From Sphingomonas sp. (GTDB lineage Bacteria; Pseudomonadota; Alphaproteobacteria; Sphingomonadales; Sphingomonadaceae): a DNA stretch of 56,622 bases. Where the stretch lies: assembly GCF_019746665.1 (NCBI RefSeq), contig NZ_JAIERS010000013.1:1-56622 (forward strand). The letters are read 5' to 3'. Within the stretch, counting starts at the first letter, position 1, and each line of letters opens with the position of its first letter. A program made the translations under genes and the position numbers. Shown piece after piece: positions 1 through 9,232 of this stretch. The notes under the pieces were generated by a model that ran no database searches, was not told the origin of the DNA, and saw only the letters and a list, made by a program, of their open reading frames with translations.

Positions 1-7
1 TAGTCGT

Positions 8-2755
8 ATGCTCAGTCATATGGCTCACTCTTATCTAAGAGCGAGACCCTGTCAGGTCATTTCGGGGGCCAACTCAAAAAACGGCAAGCGGCTGAGCGCG
101 CGGGCGGTGTTGTTGTTGGGCGTGGCAGCGGCGCCGCTAACGCCGGCACTTGCGCGAAGCGCCGATCCTCACGGCCAGGCGCAAGATCAACCGACGCCGA
201 CGGCCCCGCAACAAGCGCCGCAACCCACCGACGCGCCACCCGGTACAAATACCGGGGAAGCTGATCCGTCGAACGGGCTGCAAGACGTCGTCGTTACCGG
301 CACCACCTCGCGCAACCGGCCGCTGATCACGTCCTCGGCCGACATCACTTATGCGACGCGCGAGGCGATCGACCGCAAGGCGCCGCGCTCGACCGCCGAT
401 CTGCTCGAACTCGTGCCGGGCATTTTCGTCGAAGGCACGGCGGGCGAGCTGTCGAACAATTATTCGGTCCGCGGTCTGCAAGGCGGCGGCCAGCGCTTCG
501 TCCAGCTGGAGGAAGACGGCCTGCCGATCATCTATCAGGGCGGCGGCGCGGACTTCTTCTTCACGCAGGACTTGTCGATCGACCGGCTGGAAGCGGTGAA
601 GGGCGGTTCGTCGGGCGTGCTGACGGTGAACGGCGCGGGCGCGACGATCAACTTCATTTCGCGCGCGGCGAATTTCGAGCGGCCCGAGGCGATCGCGCGC
701 TTCACCGCTTATGATTACGGGCTGCGGCGCGGTGATGCCTATGTCTCGGCGCCGATCATCAAGGACAAGCTGGCCTTCACGATCGGCGGCTTCTTTCAAA
801 CCAGCCCGGGGGTGCGCAGCAACCCGTTCAACTATGATGGCTATCGGTTGAAGGGTTCGCTCGAATATCGGTTCGACGATGGCGGGTTCGTGCGGCTCAC
901 CGGCCGGATCGGCGACTTCAAGGCGGCCTATTACGCTACCCAGCCTTACGCCAATAACAACGGGCAGCCGGGCGGCATCCCGGGGCTGGATACCCAATTC
1001 GGCAATATCGGCGGCACTGCCTTTTCACGGATTTCAGTGCCGGTTTCGACCTTTGTCGACCCCAGCGGCTTTCGCGATTTCAACTATTCGCAAGGGGTGC
1101 GGGTCAAGACGCAGCAATTGCGGATCGATGTGCAAAAGCCGCTCACCGACTCGATCGAATTGTTCGCCCACGCCCGCTATCTGGGGCTGAAGACCGATTT
1201 CAATGGGCTGTTTCCGGGATCGGGCACCGGCAATGCCGGGCTCGCGAGCGCGGTCACGTATCTTACGCCGGGCGCCGCTTCGCCGATCAACGATCTGCTG
1301 GCGCGCGGCGCGGCCGTGTTCCCGAACACGGCGCGTTTCGGCATCCGCAACCTGCGTACCAATGTCGTGCTGGGATCGAACCAGGTCGCGGCGCTCAACG
1401 CGCTCAACGGCAATGGCTTCCTCCAGCAGACGACGCTCAACCATGATTATCAGACCGGGTTCGATTTCGGATCGAATTTTGGCGGGCGCTGGGAATATCA
1501 GGGATCGGGCTTCAAGAACTCGCTCACGCTTGGCGTGCTCTATTACAATGTGGGCCGCTATCAAAATCAGTCGGCAACGTCGGCGGTCGTCAACGATGTC
1601 AAGAACAACAGCGATATCTATGATGTCGTCGCGCTCGATGCGAACAACAACGTCATCGGCACACTGACCGATAACGGCCAGATTTCGTACGGCAATTGGG
1701 GCGCGGGCATCCGCCGGCGGACCGACAGCTCGGTCTCGGTCTATGCCAATGACGAGTTCCAGATCGGCGACCTGCGGATCGACGGCGGTATCCGCTGGGA
1801 AAGCGACGATGCGCGCTTCCTCGACGGCCAACCGCCGACCGCCGCGCAGGCCGCGAACCCCGCCAATCGCCTGGTCGCGACCGCGTTCAACGCGCAAGGC
1901 CAGCCGACCGAGTTCCAGCAGCTCGTCCAACCTGGCGTCGCCAATGCCCGGGTCGTGCCGACGGTGGGCTCCACCTTTGGCGGCACCTTCGCCGACACGC
2001 GCCGCACCCAGGATCGCATCGCCTGGACGGTGGGCGTCAACTATCTGATCCGCCCGAACCTGTCAGTCTATGCCCGCTATGCCGATGGCTTCCAGACCAA
2101 CAATACCGATCCGATCACCGGCATCGAGCTGTACGAAGGCGGCGTGCGCTATGAATATCGCCGCTTGCTCAGCGCCTCGGTCACGGTGTTCCAGACCAAT
2201 TTCCGTAACCAGTTCTACAATTTCATCGATCCCACCAACCCGACGATCCAGACCGCTTTCCAGGCGGACCTGAGCACCTTCGGCGTCGAGGTCGATGCAC
2301 TGATCCGGCCGGTGCGCTGGTGGTCGGTCGATTTCTTCGGGGTGTTCCAGGACCCGACGCTCAACAATCTGCGGCTGAACGGCCAGCGCCAGCAGGGGTT
2401 CGACGGCAACCGGCCCGAGCGTACCCCCTCGACGTTGTTCACCGTCACCTCCACCTTCCAGCTGCCGCGCAAGCTCGGCGAGTTTTACGGGCGGTACAAA
2501 TATATCGGGAGAATTTTCGCGGACTCGGGCAACGGCATCGCGTTGCCGGCCTATGGCGTGACGAGCTTCGGCGTGAGCGTGAACCTCAGCGAACGGCTCC
2601 AAGCCAGCTTCAACGTCGACAATGTGTTCGACGAAATCGGCCTGACCGAGGGCAATCCCCGCCAGGGCCAGCGCCAGAACGCGGCCTCGGGCTTCTTCTA
2701 CGCGCGGGGTATCGTCGGGCCGACCTTTGGCGGCAGCGTGACGATGCGGTTCTAG
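8..2755 (+). CDS. TonB-dependent outer membrane receptor
   Basis: This is an outer-membrane, proton-motive-force-driven transporter that binds a scarce nutrient and imports it through a 22-strand barrel with the help of TonB-ExbB-ExbD. The N-terminus carries basic residues and then a hydrophobic stretch ending near ALA at 47-49, consistent with a signal peptide. A Pro/Gln-rich linker follows, then a TonB-box-like DVVVTGT at about 92-98, a plug domain (about 105-230, with SVRG) and a long barrel ending in Phe (VTMRF). Its 915 residues fit the family. No in-frame stop is visible in the few upstream bases, so the true start could lie outside the window. An AGGAG ribosome binding site overlaps the stop codon and serves the next gene. 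The substrate is not readable from sequence. The neighbouring glycosidase-like protein and tryptophan halogenase suggest an oligosaccharide or a related carbon source (inference). Confidence 0.93.
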   Translation: MLSHMAHSYLRARPCQVISGANSKNGKRLSARAVLLLGVAAAPLTPALARSADPHGQAQDQPTPTAPQQAPQPTDAPPGTNTGEADPSNGLQDVVVTGTTSRNRPLITSSADITYATREAIDRKAPRSTADLLELVPGIFVEGTAGELSNNYSVRGLQGGGQRFVQLEEDGLPIIYQGGGADFFFTQDLSIDRLEAVKGGSSGVLTVNGAGATINFISRAANFERPEAIARFTAYDYGLRRGDAYVSAPIIKDKLAFTIGGFFQTSPGVRSNPFNYDGYRLKGSLEYRFDDGGFVRLTGRIGDFKAAYYATQPYANNNGQPGGIPGLDTQFGNIGGTAFSRISVPVSTFVDPSGFRDFNYSQGVRVKTQQLRIDVQKPLTDSIELFAHARYLGLKTDFNGLFPGSGTGNAGLASAVTYLTPGAASPINDLLARGAAVFPNTARFGIRNLRTNVVLGSNQVAALNALNGNGFLQQTTLNHDYQTGFDFGSNFGGRWEYQGSGFKNSLTLGVLYYNVGRYQNQSATSAVVNDVKNNSDIYDVVALDANNNVIGTLTDNGQISYGNWGAGIRRRTDSSVSVYANDEFQIGDLRIDGGIRWESDDARFLDGQPPTAAQAANPANRLVATAFNAQGQPTEFQQLVQPGVANARVVPTVGSTFGGTFADTRRTQDRIAWTVGVNYLIRPNLSVYARYADGFQTNNTDPITGIELYEGGVRYEYRRLLSASVTVFQTNFRNQFYNFIDPTNPTIQTAFQADLSTFGVEVDALIRPVRWWSVDFFGVFQDPTLNNLRLNGQRQQGFDGNRPERTPSTLFTVTSTFQLPRKLGEFYGRYKYIGRIFADSGNGIALPAYGVTSFGVSVNLSERLQASFNVDNVFDEIGLTEGNPRQGQRQNAASGFFYARGIVGPTFGGSVTMRF

Positions 2756-2768
2756 GAGCGTGCGGTTG

Positions 2769-4871
2769 ATGGGTTGGGAGGTGCCGCGCGCCGCGGGGGC
2801 GTTGCTGGGCGGCGTATTGCTCGGCGCGGCGCCTCCGCCCGCCACGCCCGAGCTCGCTTATCAGCTGGTCGAGGGGCGCAACATCAACGCCTTCGTCCGC
2901 GATGGGCCGGTGGCGGCGCATCTGCTGCTGCGCTCGGGGCTCGACCCGCGCATCCTGATCGCGTTCCCGGCGGGGAATAGCGGGGTGGCGCTGTGGTTCG
3001 ATCGCGTCGCCGCGCCGGTGACCTGGCGGCTCGAGCAGCCGCCGCTGCCGCTCGCCGTGAACGATGCGCGGGGGCGGTCGCTCCACGGGGTGCGCGCGGT
3101 GGCGAGCGTCGATGCGGCGCGGCTGGCGGTGAAGCAGGGCCTTGTGACGAACGTCCGCTATCTGCGCGACTATCAGGCGATCGCCAAATTCCCGCCCGAG
3201 GTAAGCGTCGCGCCGCGCATCAGCGGCGATACGATCGAATGGGCGCGCGACCGGCTCGATGGCGCGCCGGGCTATCTGCTGCGGGTGCGGGTGCTGAGCG
3301 GGCGGATCGCCGGGCAGGCGATCACCGCCCAGGCCGGGCAGCCGATCCGGCTCGAGATGATCGGCGCGACCGGCGATCCGCCGCTTACCGGGCTGACCGA
3401 GGGCGAACTGCTGAGCGCCCGCGCCGCGCCGGACCAGGCCGCGCGCAACGCGCTGCGCTTCCTCAGCTACCGCGAGAAATTCCTCGCCGGATCGTGGCGG
3501 TTCAACACCTATTTCGGGCGCGACACGTTGATGTCGGTGCGGCTGTTGATGCCCGCGCTCCAGCCCGCGGCGATCGAGGCGGGGCTGAACGCGGTGCTCG
3601 CCCGGCTCAACCCGACGGGCGAAGTGGCGCATGAGGAGGGCATCGCCGAGTTCGCGATCATGGAAAAGCGCCGCGCGAGCGAGCGCGGCAACGCCGCCGA
3701 GCTCGACTATTTCATGGTCGACGACGATTACATGCTCGCCCCGGTCGCCGCGGCCTATCTGCTCGACCGTGCGCCGGATGCCCGCGCCTATCTCGCCCGA
3801 GGGCTGACGAGCGTCGCGGTACCCGACCGTCAGGAGAAGGTTGGCGCCGCGCTGGTGCGCAATCTGCGCTTCGTCCTCGCCCAGGCGCGGCCCTTCGCGC
3901 AGGCGCCGGCAGTCGAGCGGCTGATCGCGTTCAAGCCCGGCCGCGCGGCGGGGCAGTGGCGCGACAGCAATGATGGCGTCGGCGGCGGGCGCTATGCCTA
4001 TGATGTGAACGCGGTGCTGGTGCCGGCCGCGCTCGATGCGGCGGCGCGGCTCTACGCGGCCGGGCTGCTCGATCCGTATCTATCGGCCGATGACCGTCAG
4101 GCGTTGGGCGAGGCGGCGCGGTTGGCGAAGGCATGGCGCGAGGCGGCGCCGCCGCTGTTCGCGCAAAGCGTGCCCGCCGCTGAGGCCGCGAGCGCGATCC
4201 GGGGCTATGCCGCGCGGCTGGGCGTACCCGCCGCGCCGGCGCTCGCCGCCTTGGGGGCGGGGCCGCTCGACTATCATGCGATCGCGCTCGATGCCGATGG
4301 CAAGCCAGTGCCCATCCTCCATTCGGACGAGGGCTTCGCGCTGCTGTTCGCGCGGCCGAGCGCGGGGGAGCTCGATCGCGCGGTCACGGCGATGATGCGA
4401 CCCTTTCCGGCAGGGTTGATGACCGATGCCGGGCTGCTCGTCGCCAATCCGGTGCTCGCGCCGGCGGCGTTGCAGGCGAAATTCACCCCGGCCGCCTATC
4501 ATGGCGCGGTGGTGTGGTCCTGGCAGCAGGCGCTGCTCGCCGCCGGGCTCGAACGCCAGCTCGCGCGCACCGACTTGCCGCCCGCGACGCGCGCCCGGTT
4601 GCGCGATGCCCAGGCCAAGCTGTGGCGGGTGATCCTGGCCGCGCGCGCGGTCGCCAATTCGGAGCTGTGGTCGTGGCGCTATGCCGGGGGCCGCTATCAG
4701 GTGGTCGCCTTCGGCGCGGGGCGGCAGGATGTGGACGAGTCGAACGCGGCGCAGCTGTGGAGTACCGTCTATCTCGCGGTGCGGCCGCCGGCGGCTATTC
4801 GGCCGCCAGAAACGCCGTCACCGTCAACCGGCCAAGGCGGGGATCGGGCGAAAGCACCGCGCCCGCGCTGA
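2769..4871 (+). CDS. Exported six-hairpin glycosidase-like protein
   Basis: A predicted exported protein of about 700 residues with a short hydrophobic leader ending near GAAPPPA. The C-terminal two thirds resembles the (alpha/alpha)6 toroid of glycogen-debranching/amylo-alpha-1,6-glucosidase proteins: FGRDTL near residue 250, a GEVAHEEG segment near 290, and a late YHGAVVWSW segment like the YHNGSVWPW motif of that superfamily. The exact activity cannot be assigned. I chose ATG 2769 because AGGAG at 2754-2758 is well spaced for it; GTG 2760 is in frame but too close. It follows the TonB receptor after 13 bp, so it is probably co-transcribed and acts in the periplasm or at the surface on the imported glycan. 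The last 30 or so residues (Pro/Ser/Arg-rich) overlap the 3' end of the convergent gene and look unlike a folded terminus. Confidence 0.75.
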   Translation: MGWEVPRAAGALLGGVLLGAAPPPATPELAYQLVEGRNINAFVRDGPVAAHLLLRSGLDPRILIAFPAGNSGVALWFDRVAAPVTWRLEQPPLPLAVNDARGRSLHGVRAVASVDAARLAVKQGLVTNVRYLRDYQAIAKFPPEVSVAPRISGDTIEWARDRLDGAPGYLLRVRVLSGRIAGQAITAQAGQPIRLEMIGATGDPPLTGLTEGELLSARAAPDQAARNALRFLSYREKFLAGSWRFNTYFGRDTLMSVRLLMPALQPAAIEAGLNAVLARLNPTGEVAHEEGIAEFAIMEKRRASERGNAAELDYFMVDDDYMLAPVAAAYLLDRAPDARAYLARGLTSVAVPDRQEKVGAALVRNLRFVLAQARPFAQAPAVERLIAFKPGRAAGQWRDSNDGVGGGRYAYDVNAVLVPAALDAAARLYAAGLLDPYLSADDRQALGEAARLAKAWREAAPPLFAQSVPAAEAASAIRGYAARLGVPAAPALAALGAGPLDYHAIALDADGKPVPILHSDEGFALLFARPSAGELDRAVTAMMRPFPAGLMTDAGLLVANPVLAPAALQAKFTPAAYHGAVVWSWQQALLAAGLERQLARTDLPPATRARLRDAQAKLWRVILAARAVANSELWSWRYAGGRYQVVAFGAGRQDVDESNAAQLWSTVYLAVRPPAAIRPPETPSPSTGQGGDRAKAPRPR

Positions 4872-5469
4872 TCGCGCCGCTATGGAGCAAGGCGCTGCGG
4901 TAGATCACCGCGCGATTGGCGCGCGCCGCCACCCGCGCGGTGCAAGCGAAGTGCGGGGTGTCGCCGGTGATGTAAGCCTGGGGCGGGGGCGTCATCGCCA
5001 GCTCCTCCGCCAATTGCCGCTGATAGCCCGGCGCGCGCGCGGCATCGAGCGTTTCATAGCCGGTCGCGCGGTGGCGGAAGAAGGCGGTGCCGTCGCCCCC
5101 CTCAAGCATCAGATAATGCACCAGCGCGATGCGCCCCGGATCGAGCGCATCGACATGCGGCACCCGCTGCGCGACACTCAATTGCTCGGGCGGCGTCGTC
5201 ACCAGCGCGAAGCGCGCGTCGAGCACGCGCCAGGCGCGGCGATGGCCGAACACCTCGCGCAGCACGGTCGCGAGTACCGGCTGGACCGCGACCAGATAGT
5301 CGCGCGGCACGGCTGCGCTGAGCCCCGGATAATGGTCGCTCGCCGGCGTGAACTGCGCTGTCGCCGCCGCTTGCCGCAGCGCGTCAGGATCGGGCGCGAA
5401 GCCGTCGACCGTCACCAGCGGCTGGCGCTCCGCGCCGATCAGCCGCGCGGCGATCTCGGGCCGGTTCAT
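4795..5469 (-). CDS. DUF6445 family protein, putative 2OG-Fe(II) oxygenase
   Basis: A 224-residue protein of the DUF6445 type, a family usually found beside tryptophan halogenases in sphingomonads and caulobacters. A plausible Fe(II)/2-oxoglutarate site is visible: H105-x-D107 in VPHVD, a distal H196 in LLHSG, and R214 in GRLTVTAF, in the order expected of a double-stranded beta-helix dioxygenase. The fold assignment is inference; no activity has been shown from this sequence. Its ATG overlaps the stop of the upstream halogenase (ATGA), so the two are translationally coupled. The 3' end overlaps the convergent glycosidase-like gene by 77 bp. Confidence 0.8.
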   Translation of the reverse strand: MNRPEIAARLIGAERQPLVTVDGFAPDPDALRQAAATAQFTPASDHYPGLSAAVPRDYLVAVQPVLATVLREVFGHRRAWRVLDARFALVTTPPEQLSVAQRVPHVDALDPGRIALVHYLMLEGGDGTAFFRHRATGYETLDAARAPGYQRQLAEELAMTPPPQAYITGDTPHFACTARVAARANRAVIYRSALLHSGAISAGAVLSPDPRLGRLTVTAFLAAE

Positions 5470-7004
5470 CCCGCCAGCGCGACCGCCGGGGCGGGGGCGC
5501 CGATCAGCGCGGCGATGGCCGCGTCATGCTTGGGGAGCGTCGGCGCGGCGCGGGCGACCACGGCGGCGATCTGCTCCAGCTGCGCGCGGTTCACCGCCGG
5601 ATCGAGCGTATCGGCGAGCGGGTTGTAATCGCCCGCCAGCACCTCCTGCCCGTTGAGCACCGCGAGCCAGCTCGCCTCGCGGAACAGCGCGTCGCCCTCG
5701 ATCATCACCCGGCCCGATCGGCGATACTGGGCTTCCTTCTCCACCAGCGTCTCGGGCAGTTGCATGTGCCGGCACTGCGCCCACAGCGGCTCGGGCTTGT
5801 CGTGCGTCGCGTGGTAATGGAGGATCAGGAAGTCCTTGATGTCGTCCATGTCTGCGGCGAACACCCGGTCGAAACGGGCGGCGAGGGCAGGGTCCATGTC
5901 GGCATCGGGGAACAGGGTCAGCAGCTTGGCGATGCCCGACTGGATCAGGTGGATGCTGGTCGATTCGAGCGGTTCGAGAAAGCCCGAGGACAGCCCGATC
6001 GCGACGACATTGCCCACCCAGCAGCGCCGCCGCATCCCGGCGGTGAAGCGCAGGAAACGCGGCTCGGCGAGCGGCGCGCCGTCGAGATTGGCGAGCAAGG
6101 TCGCCGCCGCCTCGTCGTCCGACAATAGGGCGCTCGCATAGACATAGCCATTGCCGGTGCGGTGCTGGAGCGGGATGCGCCACTGCCAGCCCGCCGCGCG
6201 CGCGGTCGAACGGGTGTAGGGCGTGGTTTCGGCGACCCGCGCGCACGGCACCGCCACCGCGCGGTCGCACGGCAGCCAGTGCGACCAATCGTCGAACCCC
6301 GCGCCCATCGCGCCTTCGATCAGCAGCGCGCGAAACCCCGAGCAATCGATGAACAGCTCGCCCGCCAGCCGCTCGCCGCGCTCGGTGGTGAGCGCGGTCA
6401 GTTGACCACTCGCACCATCGCGCTCGATGTCGCGCAGCTTGCCCTCGACGCGGGTGACGCCCGCCGCCTCGGCGATTCCGCGCAGATGCTGCGCATAGAG
6501 CGCCGCGTCGAAATGATAGGCATAGCCGAGCGTCGACAGGATCGAGCGCGCATCGCCCTGCGGCTTGGCGAAGCGATTCTCGGCGGCGAGCCGCGTCGCG
6601 AGCGAAAAGGCACTGAGCGGCAGATCGAGCCCCTCGGCCCGCGCTTTCAGCCAGCGATGGTGGAAGGCGACGCCGGGAAGCTGCACGCCATAAGTGCCGA
6701 AGGGGTGGAAATAGCGGTGGCCGGGCCGCGTCCAATCGACGAACTCGATCCCCAGCTTGAAGCTAGCCTTGGTCGCGCGGAGGAATTCAGCCTCATCGAG
6801 CCCGATCAGCTCGTTGAACCAGTGGATGGTCGGGATCGTCGCCTCGCCGACGCCGACGGTGCCGATCTCGGCGGATTCGAGCAGCGTGATCGACAGGCGC
6901 GGCCCGAAGCTCTTGGCGAGCGCGGTGGCGGTCATCCACCCGGCGGTGCCGCCGCCCAGGATAACGACACGCCGCAATCTGCCCGGTCGTTCGCTGTCGC
7001 GCAT
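5466..7004 (-). CDS. Flavin-dependent tryptophan halogenase family protein
   Basis: A 512-residue FAD-dependent halogenase-family protein. The N-terminal dinucleotide-binding motif is G17-G-G19-T-A-G22. The halogenase signature W273-Q-W275-R-I-P278 is present, as is the conserved lysine that forms the chloramine intermediate (K83 in SFKLGI). GVGEATIP at 51-58 is typical of the family. Many members in this lineage lie next to TonB receptors and have no known natural product, so the substrate may not be free tryptophan. It is the first gene of a two-gene operon with the DUF6445 protein. A 14-bp near-perfect inverted repeat about 20 bp before the start may be an operator. Confidence 0.92.
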   Translation of the reverse strand: MRDSERPGRLRRVVILGGGTAGWMTATALAKSFGPRLSITLLESAEIGTVGVGEATIPTIHWFNELIGLDEAEFLRATKASFKLGIEFVDWTRPGHRYFHPFGTYGVQLPGVAFHHRWLKARAEGLDLPLSAFSLATRLAAENRFAKPQGDARSILSTLGYAYHFDAALYAQHLRGIAEAAGVTRVEGKLRDIERDGASGQLTALTTERGERLAGELFIDCSGFRALLIEGAMGAGFDDWSHWLPCDRAVAVPCARVAETTPYTRSTARAAGWQWRIPLQHRTGNGYVYASALLSDDEAAATLLANLDGAPLAEPRFLRFTAGMRRRCWVGNVVAIGLSSGFLEPLESTSIHLIQSGIAKLLTLFPDADMDPALAARFDRVFAADMDDIKDFLILHYHATHDKPEPLWAQCRHMQLPETLVEKEAQYRRSGRVMIEGDALFREASWLAVLNGQEVLAGDYNPLADTLDPAVNRAQLEQIAAVVARAAPTLPKHDAAIAALIGAPAPAVALAG

Positions 7005-7022
7005 CGTGCCGTCCTCATTGCC

Positions 7023-7036
7023 TGCAAACCTTTGTA
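7023..7036. promoter_or_regulatory. Candidate operator upstream of the halogenase operon
   Basis: TGCAAACCTTTGTA is an inverted repeat with one mismatch between arms (TGCAAA / TTTGTA), 19 bp before the halogenase start. Its size and position resemble LacI-family operators that control TonB-receptor loci in this group. On the minus strand an AT-rich TGATAAAT lies just upstream and could be a -10 region. No regulator gene is present in the window. Confidence 0.3.
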
Positions 7037-7082
7037 GGCCAACTCGCGGTGGTTCGGCAAATTTATCAGCGCTTTTTGGGGG

Positions 7083-7265
7083 TTAACCCCGCCGCCCCGG
7101 CAATTCGGCCATCACCGCCGCGCGCCAGGCGCTCGACTCGCGGGTCCAGCGGGCGATCTCGTCTAACGTGCGGGCGCAGCCCACGCAGCGGCCGGTCGCG
7201 TCGTCGATCCGGCAGACGTTGACGCACGGGCTTTCGACCCGCACCGGCGCGATCCGTTCGATCAC
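7083..7265 (-). CDS. DUF1289 domain protein
   Basis: A 60-residue cysteine-rich protein of the DUF1289 family. Four cysteines (C14, C18, C27, C30; pattern SPCVNVC...CVGC) are spaced to bind a metal ion or Fe-S cluster. The rest matches the family's RTLDEIARW helix. It starts with GTG overlapping the helicase stop (GTGA), so it is translated from the helicase mRNA. The function is unknown; linkage to an RNA helicase is only positional evidence. Confidence 0.88.
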   Translation of the reverse strand: MIERIAPVRVESPCVNVCRIDDATGRCVGCARTLDEIARWTRESSAWRAAVMAELPGRRG

Positions 7266-8668
7266 GCCGCCAGCGAAGCGCGCAGGAATTCGGGGAAGGG
7301 GCCGTGCCAGCCGTCTTCGCCGACGGGGCTCGCATCCTCGATCAGCGGCTCGGCGGTGAAGCCGCGCGGGCCGCGCTCACGTGCTGGCTCCCTCGCGGGC
7401 TCGGGCGCCGGGCGCGCGTCTCCCCGCTTGGGACGCGAATCGGCCTTGGCGGGCGCTTCGGCCTTTACAGGCGCCTCCGCCTTGGCCGCGCCTCTCGCCG
7501 GGCGCTTGCGGCCGCGCGATCGGCTCGGCGCGCCCTCCGCCGGCGCCAAGTCGGCGGCGCCTTCCAGCCGCGGGATCGCCTGGCCGGTCAGCTTCTCGAT
7601 ATTGGCGATATTCTCGGCGTCCTCGGCGGTGACGAAGGTATAGGCAACCCCGGTCGCCCCCGCGCGGCCGGTGCGGCCGATGCGGTGGACATAATCGTCC
7701 GGGTGCCAGGGCGCGTCGAAGTTGAACACATGGCTCACGCCCTTGATGTCGAGCCCGCGCGCGGCGACATCGGAAGCGACGAGAATGTTGATCTCGCCCG
7801 CCTTGAAGCGATCGAGCTCGGCGATGCGCTGCGGCTGCTCCATGTCGCCATGAATTTCGCCCGAACGGTGGCCGTCGCGCTTCAGCGCGCGGTTCAGATC
7901 GCGGACGGTCGTCTTGCGGTTGCAGAAGATGATCGCGGTCTTGACTTGCGGGTCTTCGAGCAGGTCGCCCAGCCGGTCACGCTTCTTGGCGCTCGATACC
8001 GGCACCAGCCACTGGGTGATGTTGGTGTTGGTCGTCGCCGGCCGCGCGACCTCGATCGTCTTGGGGTTCGACAGGAACTTGTCGGCCAGCTTCTTGATCG
8101 GCGGCGGCATTGTCGCCGAGAACAGCAAGGTCTGGCGCTGCGCCGGCAGCTTGCTGCAAATCTGTTCGATATCGGGAATGAACCCCATGTCGAGCATCCG
8201 GTCGGCCTCGTCGATCACCAGCAATTCGCAGCCGGTGAGCAATATCTTGCCGCGCTCGAACAGGTCCATCAGCCGGCCAGGGGTGGCGATCAGCACGTCC
8301 ACGCCCTTTTCCAGCGCCTTCACCTGATCGCCCATCTGCACGCCGCCGATCAGCAGCGCCATCGAGAGCTTGTGGTATTTGCCGTATTTCTCGAAATTCT
8401 CCGCCACCTGCGCGGCGAGTTCGCGCGTCGGCTCCAGGATCAGCGAGCGCGGCATCCGCGCGCGGCTGCGGCCATGCGCCAGAATGTCGATCATCGGCAG
8501 CACGAAGCTCGCCGTCTTGCCGGTGCCGGTTTGGGCGATGCCGATCATGTCGCGCATCATCAGCACCGACGGGATGGCGCTGGCCTGGATCGGTGTCGGC
8601 TCGTTATAGCCGGCTTCCGTTACGGCGCGGAGAAGTTCTTCGGATAGGCCGAGATCGGCAAAGGTCAT
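7262..8668 (-). CDS. DEAD-box ATP-dependent RNA helicase (RhlE-like)
   Basis: An ATP-dependent RNA-unwinding enzyme that probably assists ribosome assembly or mRNA decay. The two RecA-like domains carry the expected motifs: Q-motif near 23-30, AQTGTGKT (45-52), [21 protein letters not shown] (153-156), SAT (184-186), ARGLDI and [10 protein letters not shown]. The C-terminal 90 or so residues form a basic Ala/Lys/Arg/Pro-rich tail typical of RhlE-type proteins and likely bind RNA non-specifically. A GC hairpin followed by four T residues lies in the leader, just before the start. Confidence 0.95.
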   Translation of the reverse strand: MTFADLGLSEELLRAVTEAGYNEPTPIQASAIPSVLMMRDMIGIAQTGTGKTASFVLPMIDILAHGRSRARMPRSLILEPTRELAAQVAENFEKYGKYHKLSMALLIGGVQMGDQVKALEKGVDVLIATPGRLMDLFERGKILLTGCELLVIDEADRMLDMGFIPDIEQICSKLPAQRQTLLFSATMPPPIKKLADKFLSNPKTIEVARPATTNTNITQWLVPVSSAKKRDRLGDLLEDPQVKTAIIFCNRKTTVRDLNRALKRDGHRSGEIHGDMEQPQRIAELDRFKAGEINILVASDVAARGLDIKGVSHVFNFDAPWHPDDYVHRIGRTGRAGATGVAYTFVTAEDAENIANIEKLTGQAIPRLEGAADLAPAEGAPSRSRGRKRPARGAAKAEAPVKAEAPAKADSRPKRGDARPAPEPAREPARERGPRGFTAEPLIEDASPVGEDGWHGPFPEFLRASLAA

Positions 8669-8681
8669 TTAGGGGTCCGGG

Positions 8682-8707
8682 AAAAGCCCCGGCACAGGCC
8701 TAGGGGC
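8682..8707 (-). terminator. Hairpin in the helicase leader (terminator or attenuator)
   Basis: On the minus strand GCCCC and GGGGC flank a 12-base loop and are followed by TTTT, ending 14 bp before the helicase ATG. It could end transcription from the upstream small gene, or attenuate the helicase message. The stem is only 5 bp, so the call is tentative. Confidence 0.35.
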
Positions 8708-8770
8708 ACTGGTTGCGCGCTTGCGGATTTACGCGCGAATGTCAAGGAAAAGCGGGCTGGCGCCGTGCCG

Positions 8771-9187
8771 TTACTTTCGCCGCATCAGCTTGCGAAAGCC
8801 CGTGATGCGGCAGGCGTCGCCCGAGCGCGATCGCACCGCGTCGCGCTTGGCGCAGAGTTGGCCGTCGGAATTGGCCTTCACATAGAGCCCGCGGTAGAAA
8901 TCGAGCGCAGGGCAGGCATCGTCGAAGCGCGCGCGCAGCCGGCCGCCATCGGCCAGCAGCAAATCCATCCGCTCGGGCTCGATCATCGCCGCGCCGACAA
9001 TCCCGTCGAGCGGCACGCAGCGCGGCCCCTTGGCCTCGCGCCAACGGGTGGGCACGACCACGGCGCCGGGCGGCTCGGAGCGCGGCACGCGGATCACCAC
9101 CCGCTGGTGGATCGAAAAGCCCGTGATTTGCGCCGTCGCCGGCTCCGGGGCGAGCGTCAGCAATGGAAGGGCGAGCCAGCGGGTCAT
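8771..9187 (-). CDS. Small secreted protein of unknown function
   Basis: A 138-residue protein with a clear signal peptide (MTRWLALPLLTL, cleavage near ATAQ). The mature part has conserved-looking cysteines (CVPLDG, DACPALDFY, QLCAKRDAV, ACRITGF) that could form two disulphides. GTG 9196 is an alternative start three codons upstream. I do not recognise a named family. Proteins of this type occur in other sphingomonads, but that is from general knowledge, not a search. Confidence 0.65.
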   Translation of the reverse strand: MTRWLALPLLTLAPEPATAQITGFSIHQRVVIRVPRSEPPGAVVVPTRWREAKGPRCVPLDGIVGAAMIEPERMDLLLADGGRLRARFDDACPALDFYRGLYVKANSDGQLCAKRDAVRSRSGDACRITGFRKLMRRK

Positions 9188-9232
9188 GCGAACCACCAGC
9201 CATAGCGCGGCGGGTTGAACAACGCATGAATA

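Noticed and set aside
137..997. Antisense frame over the TonB receptor
   Set aside because: Arg-rich shadow of the receptor with no recognisable domain; similar shadows occur over most genes here.
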